Shown here: piece after piece, positions 35,620 to 47,956 of the stretch
Layout: every line of letters begins with the position of its first letter
Position numbering within the stretch: position 1 is the stretch's first letter
Source of the DNA: Ottowia oryzae
GTDB lineage: Bacteria > Pseudomonadota > Gammaproteobacteria > Burkholderiales > Burkholderiaceae_C
Direction: 5' to 3'
Length of the DNA stretch: 64,000 bases
Assembly (NCBI RefSeq): GCF_003008535.1
Contig: NZ_CP027666.1
Span: 124,001 to 188,000 of the forward strand
Position numbers and translations under genes: made by a program
The notes under the pieces: model-generated
Databases searched by the model: none
What the model was told of the DNA's origin: nothing
What the model saw: the letters and a program-made list of their open reading frames with translations, nothing else

Positions 35620-38058
35620 TTGCCACATTCCGCAGTGCAGGTACCCCCGCCCCCCCTTTCCCCTGTCCGCGCACGCTGGGCCTTCCGATCTGCCGCCTTG
35701 CGGCCGGTGGCTGTCGGCGTGCTGATGCTGCTGGCCGGCGCGGCGCAAGCCCAGTCGCCAGCCGCGCCCGCCGCAGCGCCGGAATCGATCCTCAACGACA
35801 CGCCGCTCACGCTGCACGCCACGCCGATGCTGACGGAGGCCGTGCCCGACAGCGGCAGCCAGCCGGCCATCGTCTATGGCGAGCACATCACCGGCCGCCC
35901 CAACCTGGAAACGGTGATCGAGGGCGATGCCGAGCTGCGCCGCCCCGGTTTCGTGCTGCGCAGCAACCGCCTGACTTACGACCAGACCACCGACGTGGCC
36001 ACGGCCGAGGGCGACGTGCGCATCAACGCCCGCGGCAATCGCTTCAGCGGCGTCGAGGGCCAGATCCAGGTGGATGCCTTCGAGGGGTTTGTGCTGCAAC
36101 CCACGTACGAGCTGCTGGTGAACGGCGCGCACGGCCAAGGCGAGCGCCTGGACTTCCAGGACCGCGACCGCGCCACCGTCCTGTCGGGCGACTACACCAC
36201 CTGCCAGCGCGGCGGCCCCGATTGGATGCCCGACTGGATCTTGCGCGCCACGCGGCTGGAGCTGGATCAGGAAGAGCAGATCGGCCGCGCCGAGGGCGCC
36301 AAGCTCGAATTCCAGGGCGTGCCCATCCTGCCGCTGCCGTCGATGACCTTCCCGCTCAACAACGAGCGCAAGTCCGGCTGGCTGCCGCCCACCGTGGGCC
36401 TGGACAACAAGAGCGGCCTGAACCTGGCGGTGCCGTACTACTGGAACATCGCCCCCAACCGCGATGCCACGCTGACGCCCGAATTCATGCTGCGCCGCGG
36501 CGTCGATATGGCTGGCGAGTTCCGGTACATGGAGAGCAACTACGACGGCCGCGTTAACGCCCACTACATGCCCAACGACCGGCTGCGCGGGCGCGACCGG
36601 TGGGGCTATTTCATCCGGCACAACGGCCTGTACAGCACCGGCGTCGACGCCATTGGCGGCGTGGGGTTCGGCCTGAACCTGAACCGCGTGAGCGACAACG
36701 ACCACTGGCGCGACTTCACCCGCAAGGGCCTGTCGCTGACCACGCGCCTGCTGGCCAACGACGGCACGCTGAACTGGTCCAAGGGCGATTTCACGCTGAT
36801 GGGCCGCGCCCTGAAATGGCAGACGCTGCAGGACGTGACCGCGCCCATCGTGCCGCCCTACGACCGCCTGCCGCAGATCACTGGCCGCTGGGCGCGCGTG
36901 AACGACCGCGGCTTTGACTATTCGGTGGAGGCGGACTACACCCGCTTTCGCGCCGACCGTCTGCTGACGCTGCAACCCAACGCCGATCGCAGCTACGTGT
37001 GGGCACAGGCTTCGCGCCCGTTCGTGCGCTCTTGGGGCTTCTTCACGCCCAAGGTGCAGGTGCATTCCGCCCACTACGCCTTCAACGGCGGGCAAGTGGA
37101 CGGCTCCAACAACGCCAGCCGCACGGTGCCCACCGTCAGCCTCGATGGCGGCCTGGTGTTCGAGCGCAACGCCAGCTATTTCGGCCGCGCCTTCCGCCAG
37201 ACGCTGGAGCCGCGCCTGATGTACGTCTACACGCCGTACCGCGACCAGAGCCTGATCCCCAATTACGACACGGGCGCGTACGACTTCAACTTCGCCACCA
37301 TCTGGGCCGAGAACGCGTTCGCCGGTCACGACCGCGTGGTCGACAACAACCTGGTCACCGCCGGGCTGACCACGCGCCTGCTCGACCCCGAAACCGGCGC
37401 CGAAGCCGTTCGCCTGGGCGTGGCCCAGCGCTACCGTTTCTCGCCCCAAAAAGTGGTGCTGCCCGGCGGCACGCCCAACGACCGCGGCCTGTCCGACTTG
37501 ATGCTGGGCGCCTCGATCAACTGGACGCCCAAGTGGTCCTTCGACACCGTCGTGCAGTACAACCCCGAGACGCGCCGCAGCACCCGCACCACCATCCACG
37601 CGCGCTATTCGCCCGAGAAGTTCCACACCCTCAGCGTGGCCTACCGCAACCAGCGCGACCTGCTCAGCGAATCCGTGGATGTGGGCTGGCAATGGCCCCT
37701 GGGCGACCTGGTCGGCCGCCGCGGCGAGCTGGGCACCACCACGCGCGGCGGCGGTGGCAGCTGCACCGGCCGCTGGTACGGCGTGGGCCGGCTGAACTAC
37801 AGCCTGCGCGACAAGAAACTGGTGGATGCCGTGGTGGGCGTGGAATACGACGCCGGCTGCTGGATCGGCCGCGTCGTGTTCGAAAAACTGACCAGCTCGG
37901 TCACCTCATCGACCAAGCGCGTGATGTTTCAGCTGGAATTCATCGGCCTGTCCAAACTGGGCACCAACCCCTTGCGCGCGCTGCGCAACAACATCCCCGG
38001 CTATGAGTACCTGCGCCAGGAAACCACTCCACCCAGCCGGTTCACCGCCTATGACTAA
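35620..38058 (+). CDS. lptD: LPS-assembly outer-membrane protein LptD
   Basis: This protein of about 812 residues inserts lipopolysaccharide into the outer leaflet together with LptE. It has a signal peptide (VGVLMLLAGAAQA), an OstA/LptA-like periplasmic domain (about 60-190: VIEGDAELRRPGFVLRSNR, broken at the Arg-Arg, and VATAEGDVRI) and a large beta-barrel. Cysteines at about 193, 714 and 747 are candidates for the disulfides that LptD needs. No ATG fits; TTG 35620 or GTG 35635 must be used. It overlaps surA by 8 nt, the usual order lptD-surA. SurA is the known chaperone for LptD. Confidence 0.95.
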   Translation: MPHSAVQVPPPPLSPVRARWAFRSAALRPVAVGVLMLLAGAAQAQSPAAPAAAPESILNDTPLTLHATPMLTEAVPDSGSQPAIVYGEHITGRPNLETVIEGDAELRRPGFVLRSNRLTYDQTTDVATAEGDVRINARGNRFSGVEGQIQVDAFEGFVLQPTYELLVNGAHGQGERLDFQDRDRATVLSGDYTTCQRGGPDWMPDWILRATRLELDQEEQIGRAEGAKLEFQGVPILPLPSMTFPLNNERKSGWLPPTVGLDNKSGLNLAVPYYWNIAPNRDATLTPEFMLRRGVDMAGEFRYMESNYDGRVNAHYMPNDRLRGRDRWGYFIRHNGLYSTGVDAIGGVGFGLNLNRVSDNDHWRDFTRKGLSLTTRLLANDGTLNWSKGDFTLMGRALKWQTLQDVTAPIVPPYDRLPQITGRWARVNDRGFDYSVEADYTRFRADRLLTLQPNADRSYVWAQASRPFVRSWGFFTPKVQVHSAHYAFNGGQVDGSNNASRTVPTVSLDGGLVFERNASYFGRAFRQTLEPRLMYVYTPYRDQSLIPNYDTGAYDFNFATIWAENAFAGHDRVVDNNLVTAGLTTRLLDPETGAEAVRLGVAQRYRFSPQKVVLPGGTPNDRGLSDLMLGASINWTPKWSFDTVVQYNPETRRSTRTTIHARYSPEKFHTLSVAYRNQRDLLSESVDVGWQWPLGDLVGRRGELGTTTRGGGGSCTGRWYGVGRLNYSLRDKKLVDAVVGVEYDAGCWIGRVVFEKLTSSVTSSTKRVMFQLEFIGLSKLGTNPLRALRNNIPGYEYLRQETTPPSRFTAYD

Positions 38059-39535
38059 AACCCTTCGTCCCACCCGTCTGACGCGCGCCGCCTGGGCGGC
38101 CTTGCCGCTGCTGTGCGCGGCGCTGGCGCTGCCCGCGCACGCCCAGTCGGGCAACAGCCCATCGCGCGCCAACAGCAAGTCGAACGCCAAAACGGCCGCC
38201 AAGCCCGCGCCCAAGGCGGCCACGAAGCCGGCCGCCAAGCCCGCCGCCGGCGCCAGCGCACCGTCGGCCACCGCGAATGCACCCACCGCAGGGGGCCCGC
38301 AGGAGGCCGACTACATCGTCGCCGTGGTCAACAGCGAGCCGGTGACCAACAACGAGGTGCGCGCGCGCAGCGCCCGTGCGGTCGAGCAGCTGACCGAGCG
38401 CGGCGTGACCCCGCCGGCACCCGACGTGCTGCGCAAGGAAGTGCTGGAGCGCCTGATTTCCGAGCGCGCCCAGCTGCAGTACGCCCGCGAAACCGGCATC
38501 AAGGTGGACGACGCCGCACTGGAACAGGCCGAGCTGTCCATCGCCCGCCAGAACAATCTGCGCAGCGTGGACGAGCTGCACCGCCGGGTCGAGCAAAGCG
38601 GCATTGCGCTCAAGGATTTCAAGGACGACATCCGCAACCAGGTCACGCTGGCGCGCCTGCGTGAGCGCGAGATCGAGCCCAAGCTGCGCGTCACCGATTC
38701 CGAGGTGGACGCCTTCATCCGCGAACAAACGGGCGCCAAGGCCCCCGGTCAAGACCTGAACCTGGCGATGATTCTGGTGGCCGTGCCCGAAGGCGCCAGC
38801 GCCGACGAGCGCGCCCGCTTGCAAGCGCGCGCCGATGAGGTGGCCCGCCGCGCCAAGGCCGGTGAAGACTTTGCCAAGCTGGCCACCGAGTTTTCTGACG
38901 CCAACCACCGCGGCCGCGACGGCGGCGTGCTGGGCATGCGCCCGTCGGACAAATACCCCGAGCTGTTCGTGCGCGCCACGCAGCGCGCCAAGGTGGGCGA
39001 CGTGGTGGGCCCGCTGCAATCCGATGCGGGCTTTCACGTGCTGAAGGTGCTGGAGCGCAAGCGCAACACCGACCTGCCCGAAGTGCGCATTCCGCAAACG
39101 CACGCGCACCACATCCTGCTGAAGGTGGGGCCGAACCAGAGCGAGCGTGTGGCCGTGGATCGCGCCGCCGACATGCGCCGACGCATCCTGGCCAAGCAGG
39201 CCGATTTCGAGACCCTGGCGCGCCAGAACTCGCAGGACGAAAGCGCTGCCCAAGGCGGCGACCTGGGCTGGACGAGCCCCGGTCAGTTCGTGCCCGAATT
39301 CGAGCAGGCCATGAACAACCTGGACCCGGGCCAGATCAGCCCGCCCATCGTCACGCGCTTTGGCGTGCACCTGATTCGCGTGGATGAGCGCACCGAGCGC
39401 ACGCTGTCGTCCGACGAGCAGCGCCAGCTGGCGCGCAACATGCTGCGCGAAAAGAAAGCGCAGGAATCGTTCGATACCTGGGCGCGCGAGATTCGCGGCC
39501 GGGCCTACGTGGAATACCGCGATCCGCCGAAGTAA
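38051..39535 (+). CDS. surA: Periplasmic chaperone and peptidyl-prolyl isomerase SurA
   Basis: This 494-residue protein helps outer-membrane proteins such as LptD fold. A signal peptide (about 1-31) is followed by an unusual Ala/Lys/Pro-rich stretch (about 36-85, AKTAAKPAPKAATKPAAKPA), then the chaperone N-domain (DYIVAVVNSEPVTNNEVRAR), parvulin domain 1 (about 235-335, GRDGGVLG), parvulin domain 2 (about 350-450, THAHHILLKV, AAQGGDLGW) and the C-terminal helix. ATG 38051 lies inside the last codons of lptD, so translation is probably coupled. The low-complexity stretch is not part of E. coli SurA (428 residues). Confidence 0.95.
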   Translation: MTKTLRPTRLTRAAWAALPLLCAALALPAHAQSGNSPSRANSKSNAKTAAKPAPKAATKPAAKPAAGASAPSATANAPTAGGPQEADYIVAVVNSEPVTNNEVRARSARAVEQLTERGVTPPAPDVLRKEVLERLISERAQLQYARETGIKVDDAALEQAELSIARQNNLRSVDELHRRVEQSGIALKDFKDDIRNQVTLARLREREIEPKLRVTDSEVDAFIREQTGAKAPGQDLNLAMILVAVPEGASADERARLQARADEVARRAKAGEDFAKLATEFSDANHRGRDGGVLGMRPSDKYPELFVRATQRAKVGDVVGPLQSDAGFHVLKVLERKRNTDLPEVRIPQTHAHHILLKVGPNQSERVAVDRAADMRRRILAKQADFETLARQNSQDESAAQGGDLGWTSPGQFVPEFEQAMNNLDPGQISPPIVTRFGVHLIRVDERTERTLSSDEQRQLARNMLREKKAQESFDTWAREIRGRAYVEYRDPPK

Positions 39536-39541
39536 GGCGGC

Positions 39542-39610
39542 TCCCCCCTGAGGCGCCGTAGGCGCCTTCCCCCCTCTCTCTTCGCGCTGACGCGCTTCGG
39601 GAGGGGGGAC
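39542..39610 (+). repeat. Dispersed element B, copy 1
   Basis: This 69-bp GC-rich sequence (starts TCCCCCCTGAGGCGCC, ends CGGGAGGGGGGAC) matches 44921-44986 in reverse complement over nearly its whole length. It can fold on itself: the terminal CCCCCC/GGGGGG arms and inner GGCGCC pairs. It lies just past the surA stop. Confidence 0.75.
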
Positions 39611-39747
39611 AACGCCAGTTCCCGGCACAGGTCCGGGAACGGCGTTCGCTGGTGGGTTGCGCCACGGTGGCTGCGGGCTATGGTCGATGGGCGGGTCCCA
39701 TCGCTACTTTGGGTCAAATCGGGCGCGAGCGCCCGCTGTGCAAGCAC

Positions 39748-39776
39748 TAGCCGCTCCTATTTTGATACTGCCAGCC
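39748..39776 (+). repeat. Degenerate piece of hairpin element A
   Basis: CTAGCCGCTCC and GATACTGCCAGCCTG resemble the two halves of element A in the wrong order or after decay. Upstream of rsmA. Confidence 0.35.
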
Positions 39777-39811
39777 TGCCCGCCGACCGCTCAGACACCC
39801 TCGCCAACGCC

Positions 39812-40582
39812 ATGAAACACATCCCCCGCAAGCGCTTTGGGCAGCACTTTTTGTCTGACCCGGCCATCATCGACGGCATCGTGCGGGCGATCGACCCGCG
39901 CCCTGGGCAGGCCGTGGTGGAAATTGGCCCGGGCCTGGCGGCGTTGACGCAGCCGCTGGTGGAGCGCGTGGGCCAGCTGACGGTGATCGAGCTGGACCGT
40001 GACTTGGCCGCGCGCCTGCGGGCGCACCCGCAGCTCACGGTGATCGAATCTGATGTATTGAAAGTGGACTTTGCGCAGATCCAGCCTGCGCCGCCAGCTA
40101 CTAAATTAAGAGTGGTGGGCAACCTGCCCTACAACATCTCCACCCCCATCCTGTTTCACCTGCTGCCCTTCGCGGGCGCGGTGGAAGACCAGCACTTCAT
40201 GCTGCAAAAGGAAGTGATCGACCGCATGGTGGCCGCGCCGTCCACCAGCGACTATGGGCGCCTGTCGGTCATGCTGCAGTGGCGCTACGCGATGGAAAAC
40301 GTGCTTTTCGTGCCGCCCGAGGCGTTTGACCCGCCGCCCAAGGTGGATTCGGCCGTGGTGCGCATGGTGCCGCGCGCCGATTTCGCGCCGCTGGACGTGA
40401 ACGCTTTGTCTGAGCTGGTGCAGGTGGCCTTCAGCCAGCGCCGCAAGCTGCTGCGCCACACGCTGGGGAAATGGCTGGAGGCGCGCGCCTTCAGCGGCAA
40501 TTTTGACGTACAGCGCCGCGCCGAGGAAGTGCCGGTGGCTGAATACCTGGCGCTGGCGCAGGCAGTGGCGCGCAGCGCTTAA
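39812..40582 (+). CDS. rsmA: 16S rRNA dimethyladenosine transferase RsmA (KsgA)
   Basis: This 256-residue enzyme dimethylates the two adjacent adenines near the 3' end of 16S rRNA. Motifs: KRFGQHFLSDP, the SAM loop VEIGPGLAALT, acidic VIELDRDLA, VIESDVLKVDF, and the catalytic NLPYNIS. ATG 39812 starts the conserved HIPRKRFGQHF. It follows surA, as usual, without pdxA between. An insertion QPAPPATKLR before NLPYN is encoded by bases (40083-40112) that recall a decayed hairpin element A; this does not break the fold motifs. Confidence 0.95.
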   Translation: MKHIPRKRFGQHFLSDPAIIDGIVRAIDPRPGQAVVEIGPGLAALTQPLVERVGQLTVIELDRDLAARLRAHPQLTVIESDVLKVDFAQIQPAPPATKLRVVGNLPYNISTPILFHLLPFAGAVEDQHFMLQKEVIDRMVAAPSTSDYGRLSVMLQWRYAMENVLFVPPEAFDPPPKVDSAVVRMVPRADFAPLDVNALSELVQVAFSQRRKLLRHTLGKWLEARAFSGNFDVQRRAEEVPVAEYLALAQAVARSA

Positions 40583-40630
40583 AGCCAGCGGGCATTGCGC
40601 CCCGCACGGCGCACGCAGCGCGAGCCGCTC

Positions 40631-40914
40631 AGACTTTGCTGAAGTCTGGCTTTCTTCTTTGGCGAAAGCGCCCACCCCGCTCACGCGGCCACCGCTGGCG
40701 CGACGGCGACTTCAGACTTTGCTGAAGTCGGGTTTGCGCTTTTGGCGAAAGCACCACCTCCGCTCACGCGGCCACCGCTGGCGCGGTGGCGACTTCAGAC
40801 TTTGCTGAAGTCGGGCTTGCGCTTTTGGCGAAAGCGCCCACCCCGCTCACGCGGCCACCGCTGGCGCGACGGCGACTTCAGACTTTGCTGAAGTCGGGTT
40901 TGCGCTTTTCCATG
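40631..40914. repeat. 83-bp tandem repeat, three full units and one partial
   Basis: Units begin at 40631, 40714, 40797 and 40880, each with AGACTTTGCTGAAGTC and spaced exactly 83 bp. The last, partial unit is the 3' end of the enoyl-CoA hydratase gene (40878-41642); the other three contain copies of its final codons (KPDFSKV and stop), each in a different reading frame because 83 is not a multiple of three. The units differ at a few positions. This array fills most of the 295-nt gap between rsmA and the hydratase gene. Confidence 0.95.
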
Positions 40915-41642
40915 AACGCGGTCATGGCTTCGCGGGCGGCGGGTTCGCCCAGCATGCGGCCGAAGTGCGCGCCTTCCTCGGCCATGCGTTCCAGCACGGC
41001 TTGTTGGCCCGCGCCTTTCATCAGCTGCTTGGTGGTGATCAGGCTGGTGAGGGGCTTGGCCGCCAGTTTCAGCGCCTGTTCGCGCGCGTAGCGGTTGCAT
41101 TCGCTGGGCGCCAGCACGCGGTTGACCAGGCCGACTTCCTGCGCGGCCTCGGCCATGAAGGGCTCGCCCAGCAGCAGCGCTTCGGCCGCGCGGTGGTAGC
41201 CGAACATCTGTGGGACCAGCAGGCTGGACGCGGCTTCGGGGCACAGGCCCAGGTTGACGAAAGGCATGGAAAACGCGGCGTTGTCGCCCGCGTAGACCAG
41301 GTCGCAGTGCAGCAGCAGGGTGGTGCCCACGCCCACGGCCGGGCCGCAAACGGCCGCCAGCAGCGGCTTGGGCAAGGTGGCGATGCCGCGCAGGAAGCGA
41401 AAAACCGGCGAATCCATGCCTGCGGGTTTGTTGCGCAAAAAGTCGTCCAGGTCGTTGCCAGCGGAAAACACGGTTTCATGCCCCTGGATGAGCACGGTGC
41501 GCACGTCGCCGTCTGTGGCGGCGCGCTCGATCTCGGTGGCCAGGGTGTCGTACATCGCGACGTTGATGGAGTTCTTGCGCTCGACGCGGTTGAAGGTGAG
41601 CGTGAGCACGCCCGCTTCTTGGTGGATCAGGATTTCGGACAT
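40878..41642 (-). CDS. Enoyl-CoA hydratase/isomerase family protein
   Basis: This 254-residue protein has the crotonase fold: ERKNSINVAMYDTL, the oxyanion-hole stretches FSAGNDLDDFL and CGPAVGVGTTLLLHCDLVYA, and AFSMPFVNLGLCPEAAS with the active-site glutamate region. It should hydrate 2-enoyl-CoA or shift its double bond in fatty-acid breakdown. It is the last gene of the minus-strand beta-oxidation block, 98 nt after the thioesterase gene with a hairpin between. Its final 11 codons form one end of the 83-bp tandem repeat, so the gene end has been multiplied downstream. Confidence 0.9.
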   Translation of the reverse strand: MSEILIHQEAGVLTLTFNRVERKNSINVAMYDTLATEIERAATDGDVRTVLIQGHETVFSAGNDLDDFLRNKPAGMDSPVFRFLRGIATLPKPLLAAVCGPAVGVGTTLLLHCDLVYAGDNAAFSMPFVNLGLCPEAASSLLVPQMFGYHRAAEALLLGEPFMAEAAQEVGLVNRVLAPSECNRYAREQALKLAAKPLTSLITTKQLMKGAGQQAVLERMAEEGAHFGRMLGEPAAREAMTAFMEKRKPDFSKV

Positions 41643-41692
41643 GGCCGTGGTGTTCTCCGTATGCTGCTTGATCAGACAATGACTTCGTTTTT

Positions 41693-41732
41693 GATAGCTG
41701 CCAGCGCTGGTTTAGCGGGCGCTGGCAGCCAA
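41693..41732 (+). repeat. Dispersed hairpin element A, copy 8
   Basis: A near-perfect hairpin: TAGCTGCCAGCGCTGG and GGGCGCTGGCAGCCAA. It lies between the thioesterase and enoyl-CoA hydratase genes, 9 nt past the thioesterase stop. Confidence 0.85.
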
Positions 41733-41740
41733 TTCTTTGC

Positions 41741-42601
41741 TTATTCTTTGTAATAGACGATCTGGTGCGTGGTGGCCAGCAGCTGGCCTGCCGGGCCCCA
41801 CAGCAGGCCGCTCTGGTCAAAGAAGCCGTTATAGAACACCTGCGCGCTGGCCTGGGCCTGCAGGTGGCCGGTGCCCACGGCGGCCAGGCCGGCGGCGTCC
41901 ACATGGAAGTACACCGTCATCGACACGGTGCCGATGGGCGTGGGCGTGGCGCGGCGGCGCCAGATGCGCGGGAAGAAGGCGTCGGACAGCGCCGTCAGGC
42001 TGGCGAAATCCAACGGGCGCGGCGGCTCGTCGCGCACCCACATGCGGCTCAGGCTGTCGGCCTCTTGCCCGTCCCATTGGGCGGGAAAGGCGCCCGCCAG
42101 GGGGCGCATGTCGTAGCGCTCAATCCAGCGCACCATGCCGCTGTGGGGCGCGCGCGGGATCTGCTCGGGCGCGGGGGCCTCGGGCGCCGGGGCGTCGGTG
42201 GCGCTCCAGGTGCTGCGGCGCACGGCGGTGACGGCCGTGGCGGTCAGCACGGTGTGCTCGGCGCCCTGCGCGTCGGCCTGGGTCATGCGCATGACCCAGT
42301 GCTGGGTAGAGCGGTTGGTGCGCGCGGGCTCGGCCACGATCTGAAAAGGCGCGTTGGACACCGCCGCGGCGAAGTTGATGGTGAGCGCGACAGGGTCGCC
42401 CAGGCGATCGGGGTGCAGCAGCACGGCCTGCAGCATCTGCGCGGCGGACGCACCGCCAAACGGGCCGACCATGTTGTCGTACGCCGCGTGCGGCGCGCCG
42501 GCGAAGACCCGCGCAGCGCTGGCCCCATCGCCCGCTTGCGGCGCCAGGGCCAGTGCTTCGTCCAGGGGATGGGTGGGGGTGGAAGAGGCCGGGGTGTTCA
42601 T
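41741..42601 (-). CDS. Acyl-CoA thioesterase family protein (double hotdog)
   Basis: This 286-residue protein has two hotdog-fold halves as in TesB-type acyl-CoA thioesterases: N-terminal PHAAYDNMVGPFGGASAAQMLQA (split at the Gly-Gly), with the conserved glycine loop, and C-terminal FHVDAAGLAAVGTGHLQAQASAQVFYNG-type strand (shown in part) with DQSGLLWGPAGQLLATTHQ at the end. It should hydrolyse acyl-CoA to free acid and CoA. The start is ATG 42601. It lies in the beta-oxidation block, where it may relieve build-up of poorly degraded acyl-CoA. Confidence 0.82.
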   Translation of the reverse strand: MNTPASSTPTHPLDEALALAPQAGDGASAARVFAGAPHAAYDNMVGPFGGASAAQMLQAVLLHPDRLGDPVALTINFAAAVSNAPFQIVAEPARTNRSTQHWVMRMTQADAQGAEHTVLTATAVTAVRRSTWSATDAPAPEAPAPEQIPRAPHSGMVRWIERYDMRPLAGAFPAQWDGQEADSLSRMWVRDEPPRPLDFASLTALSDAFFPRIWRRRATPTPIGTVSMTVYFHVDAAGLAAVGTGHLQAQASAQVFYNGFFDQSGLLWGPAGQLLATTHQIVYYKE

Positions 42602-42677
42602 GGTGCAGTGGAGGATCGGGTCTTGATGCGGGTCAAAAGCGACGCGTGAAATTACCACGCAGGGGGCGCCTGCCTTG

Positions 42678-43556
42678 TCACGCGTGCGCGCGCGTCGCGG
42701 GGCGCGGCAAGTCGTTCAGCGCCTGGGCTAGCAGCGGCCACAGCGCAGCTTGCGACGCGGCGCGAAACCACCCCAGGTGGCCGATGCGCTTCAGGCCCAC
42801 GGCCTGGGGCTCGATGCGCTGCACCAGGTGCGGCGCGCCGGTGTACAGGCGCAGCAGGCCCTGCATGGATTCGGCCGTCAGCATCTCATCGTCGGCCACG
42901 GCAAAGGCGCGGATGGGGAATGCCACGCTGGCGTAGCTGGCGCGCACTGCAGGCCCTTCAACGCCCACGCTGTATTCGGGGTGCAAGCACCAGCGGCGCC
43001 ACTGCTGGATGACGCCCGCGGGCAAGTCGCCCACGACGCCCAGGCGCCGCCCCGGAAAGTAGCCCGCCAGCGGCGTCACCACCGGCACCAGCAACCACCA
43101 AAGCAGCGGAGCCCTGCGGCGCGTAGCGGCCGCGTTGTGCCGCCAGTAGCCCACGCCCGTGGCCACCGCCAGCAGGCCGTCGACGCGCTCAGGCTGCGCA
43201 AACATGCCGGGCAGTTGCGCCCCCAGGCTGTGGCCAATCAGGTACAGCGGCCCGTCGATGGCCGCCGCCCGCGCATACGCGACAACGGCTTCATAGTCGC
43301 GCGCCCAGTCGTTCAAGTCCGCCTTCAAGGTGCGCAGCGGCGGCCCCAGCGCCAGCGAGTCGCCGTGGCCCCGGTAGTCGAAGGTGGTCACCCGCCAGCC
43401 CTGCGCGGCCAGCCATTGCGCAAACGGCGCGTAATACGTTTGCGGCACGCCCATAGCGCCGCCCAACACCACGCTGCCGCGCGCAGCGGTGGCGGGCGCA
43501 AACTCGCGCACCGCGACGCGTGCGCCGCCGGGCGTGGGCAGGACGAACTGATCCAC
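42678..43556 (-). CDS. Alpha/beta hydrolase
   Basis: This 292-residue serine hydrolase has the nucleophile elbow GHSLGAQ, an upstream FDYRGHGDSLA typical of the fold, and FAVADDEMLTAESM with the likely acid. A histidine near the C-terminus (IGHLGWFR) completes the triad. It resembles quorum-quenching or lipase-like hydrolases of unknown substrate. It lies 26 nt past fadA, so it is read with the beta-oxidation genes, perhaps freeing fatty acids from esters. Confidence 0.82.
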   Translation of the reverse strand: MDQFVLPTPGGARVAVREFAPATAARGSVVLGGAMGVPQTYYAPFAQWLAAQGWRVTTFDYRGHGDSLALGPPLRTLKADLNDWARDYEAVVAYARAAAIDGPLYLIGHSLGAQLPGMFAQPERVDGLLAVATGVGYWRHNAAATRRRAPLLWWLLVPVVTPLAGYFPGRRLGVVGDLPAGVIQQWRRWCLHPEYSVGVEGPAVRASYASVAFPIRAFAVADDEMLTAESMQGLLRLYTGAPHLVQRIEPQAVGLKRIGHLGWFRAASQAALWPLLAQALNDLPRPATRAHA

Positions 43557-43582
43557 GGCGGGGCTGCGCGCTGGATTGGCCG

Positions 43583-44788
<1,206 letters not shown>

Positions 44789-44803
44789 CTTCAGTATCCT
44801 TTT

Positions 44804-44843
44804 GATAGCTGCCAGCGCAGGTCTTTCCTGCGCTGGCAGCCAA
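44804..44843 (+). repeat. Dispersed hairpin element A, copy 9
   Basis: A strong hairpin: GATAGCTGCCAGCGCAGG and CCTGCGCTGGCAGCC pair with a loop of five bases. It lies directly upstream of the fadA start. Confidence 0.88.
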
Positions 44844-44920
44844 TAACACTCATATCCCCGGTCGCATCGCCGCGACTTCCAGCGAACGCGGTGGCCGCAC
44901 CTGCGGCGGCCACTCGCGTT

Positions 44921-44986
44921 GTCCCCCTTCCCGAAGCGCGCAGCGCGCAGACAGAAGGGGGAAGGCGCGTCAGCGCCTCAGGGGGA
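44921..44986 (-). repeat. Dispersed element B, copy 2
   Basis: Starts GTCCCCCTTCCCGAAGCGCG and ends GCGCCTCAGGGGGAT. In reverse complement it aligns with 39542-39610. Located 11 nt past the fadB stop. Confidence 0.75.
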
Positions 44987-44997
44987 TGCCCCACGAT

Positions 44998-47397
<2,400 letters not shown>

Positions 47398-47451
47398 GTC
47401 ATCCATTCCTTGATTGGTCGGGCGCGCCACGCTGCGGGGCGCGCCGCTGCG

Positions 47452-47913
47452 TCACTTCACCCGCTGCCAGACCTGGGTGCGCCAGAACGGCCCGATGGAG
47501 CCGCGCACTTCCAGCTTCTGGCCGCCGTCCACCGGCGTCAGGCGCAGGCTGTAGTCCTTGCCCTTTTCGGGATCGAGAATGCGGCCGCCTTCCCACACAT
47601 CCTTGCCCTCGGCCTTCTTGGCGCCGCGGATGATTTCCAGGCCCAGCATGGGCTTGTCCTTGCGGTCGCCGCTGCACTGGTCGCACAGCGCCTTGGGGTC
47701 GGCGCCGGGGCGCAGCAGTTGCTCGATCCGGCCGGTGAGCACACCGGCCTGTTCGGTCACCACGATCTGCGCCTTGGGCTGCTTGGTGTCGTCGTCAATG
47801 CTGCGCCAGGTGCCCACGGGCGTCATCTGGGCCGATGCGTGGGCACCGGCAAACGCTACAAACAACATAGCTGCTCGCGCAGGTGCAATCAGCGCCAAAG
47901 GCCGTTTTGACAT
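47452..47913 (-). CDS. Secreted DUF2147 domain protein
   Basis: This 153-residue protein has a signal peptide (about 1-29, cut after ASA) and a DUF2147 domain: GTWRSIDDDTKQPKAQIVV, LTGRIEQLL, CDQCSGDRKDKPMLGLEII, GGRILDPEKGKDYSLRL. Proteins of this type are small periplasmic lipocalin-like folds of unknown role, often near fatty-acid genes. The ATG at 47913 gives the signal peptide, and codons 3-17 of it come from a copy of the dispersed hairpin element A. The gene lies between the acyl-CoA dehydrogenase and fadB. Confidence 0.85.
   Translation of the reverse strand: MSKRPLALIAPARAAMLFVAFAGAHASAQMTPVGTWRSIDDDTKQPKAQIVVTEQAGVLTGRIEQLLRPGADPKALCDQCSGDRKDKPMLGLEIIRGAKKAEGKDVWEGGRILDPEKGKDYSLRLTPVDGGQKLEVRGSIGPFWRTQVWQRVK
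47867..47904 (+). repeat. Dispersed hairpin element A, copy 10, inside a coding region
   Basis: ATAGCTGCTCGCGCAGGTGC and AGCGCCAAAGGCCG match the arms of the other copies. It lies within the first codons of the DUF2147 gene and encodes part of its signal peptide. Confidence 0.65.
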
Positions 47914-47956
47914 CGTATTCACTCAGGTTGAAGTGGTGGGCACGCGGGCTGGCCGG

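Noticed and set aside
35584..37692. Open frame of 702 codons on the strand opposite lptD
   Set aside because: GC-rich coding DNA leaves long open frames on the other strand; lptD on the plus strand has clear family motifs and this frame has none.
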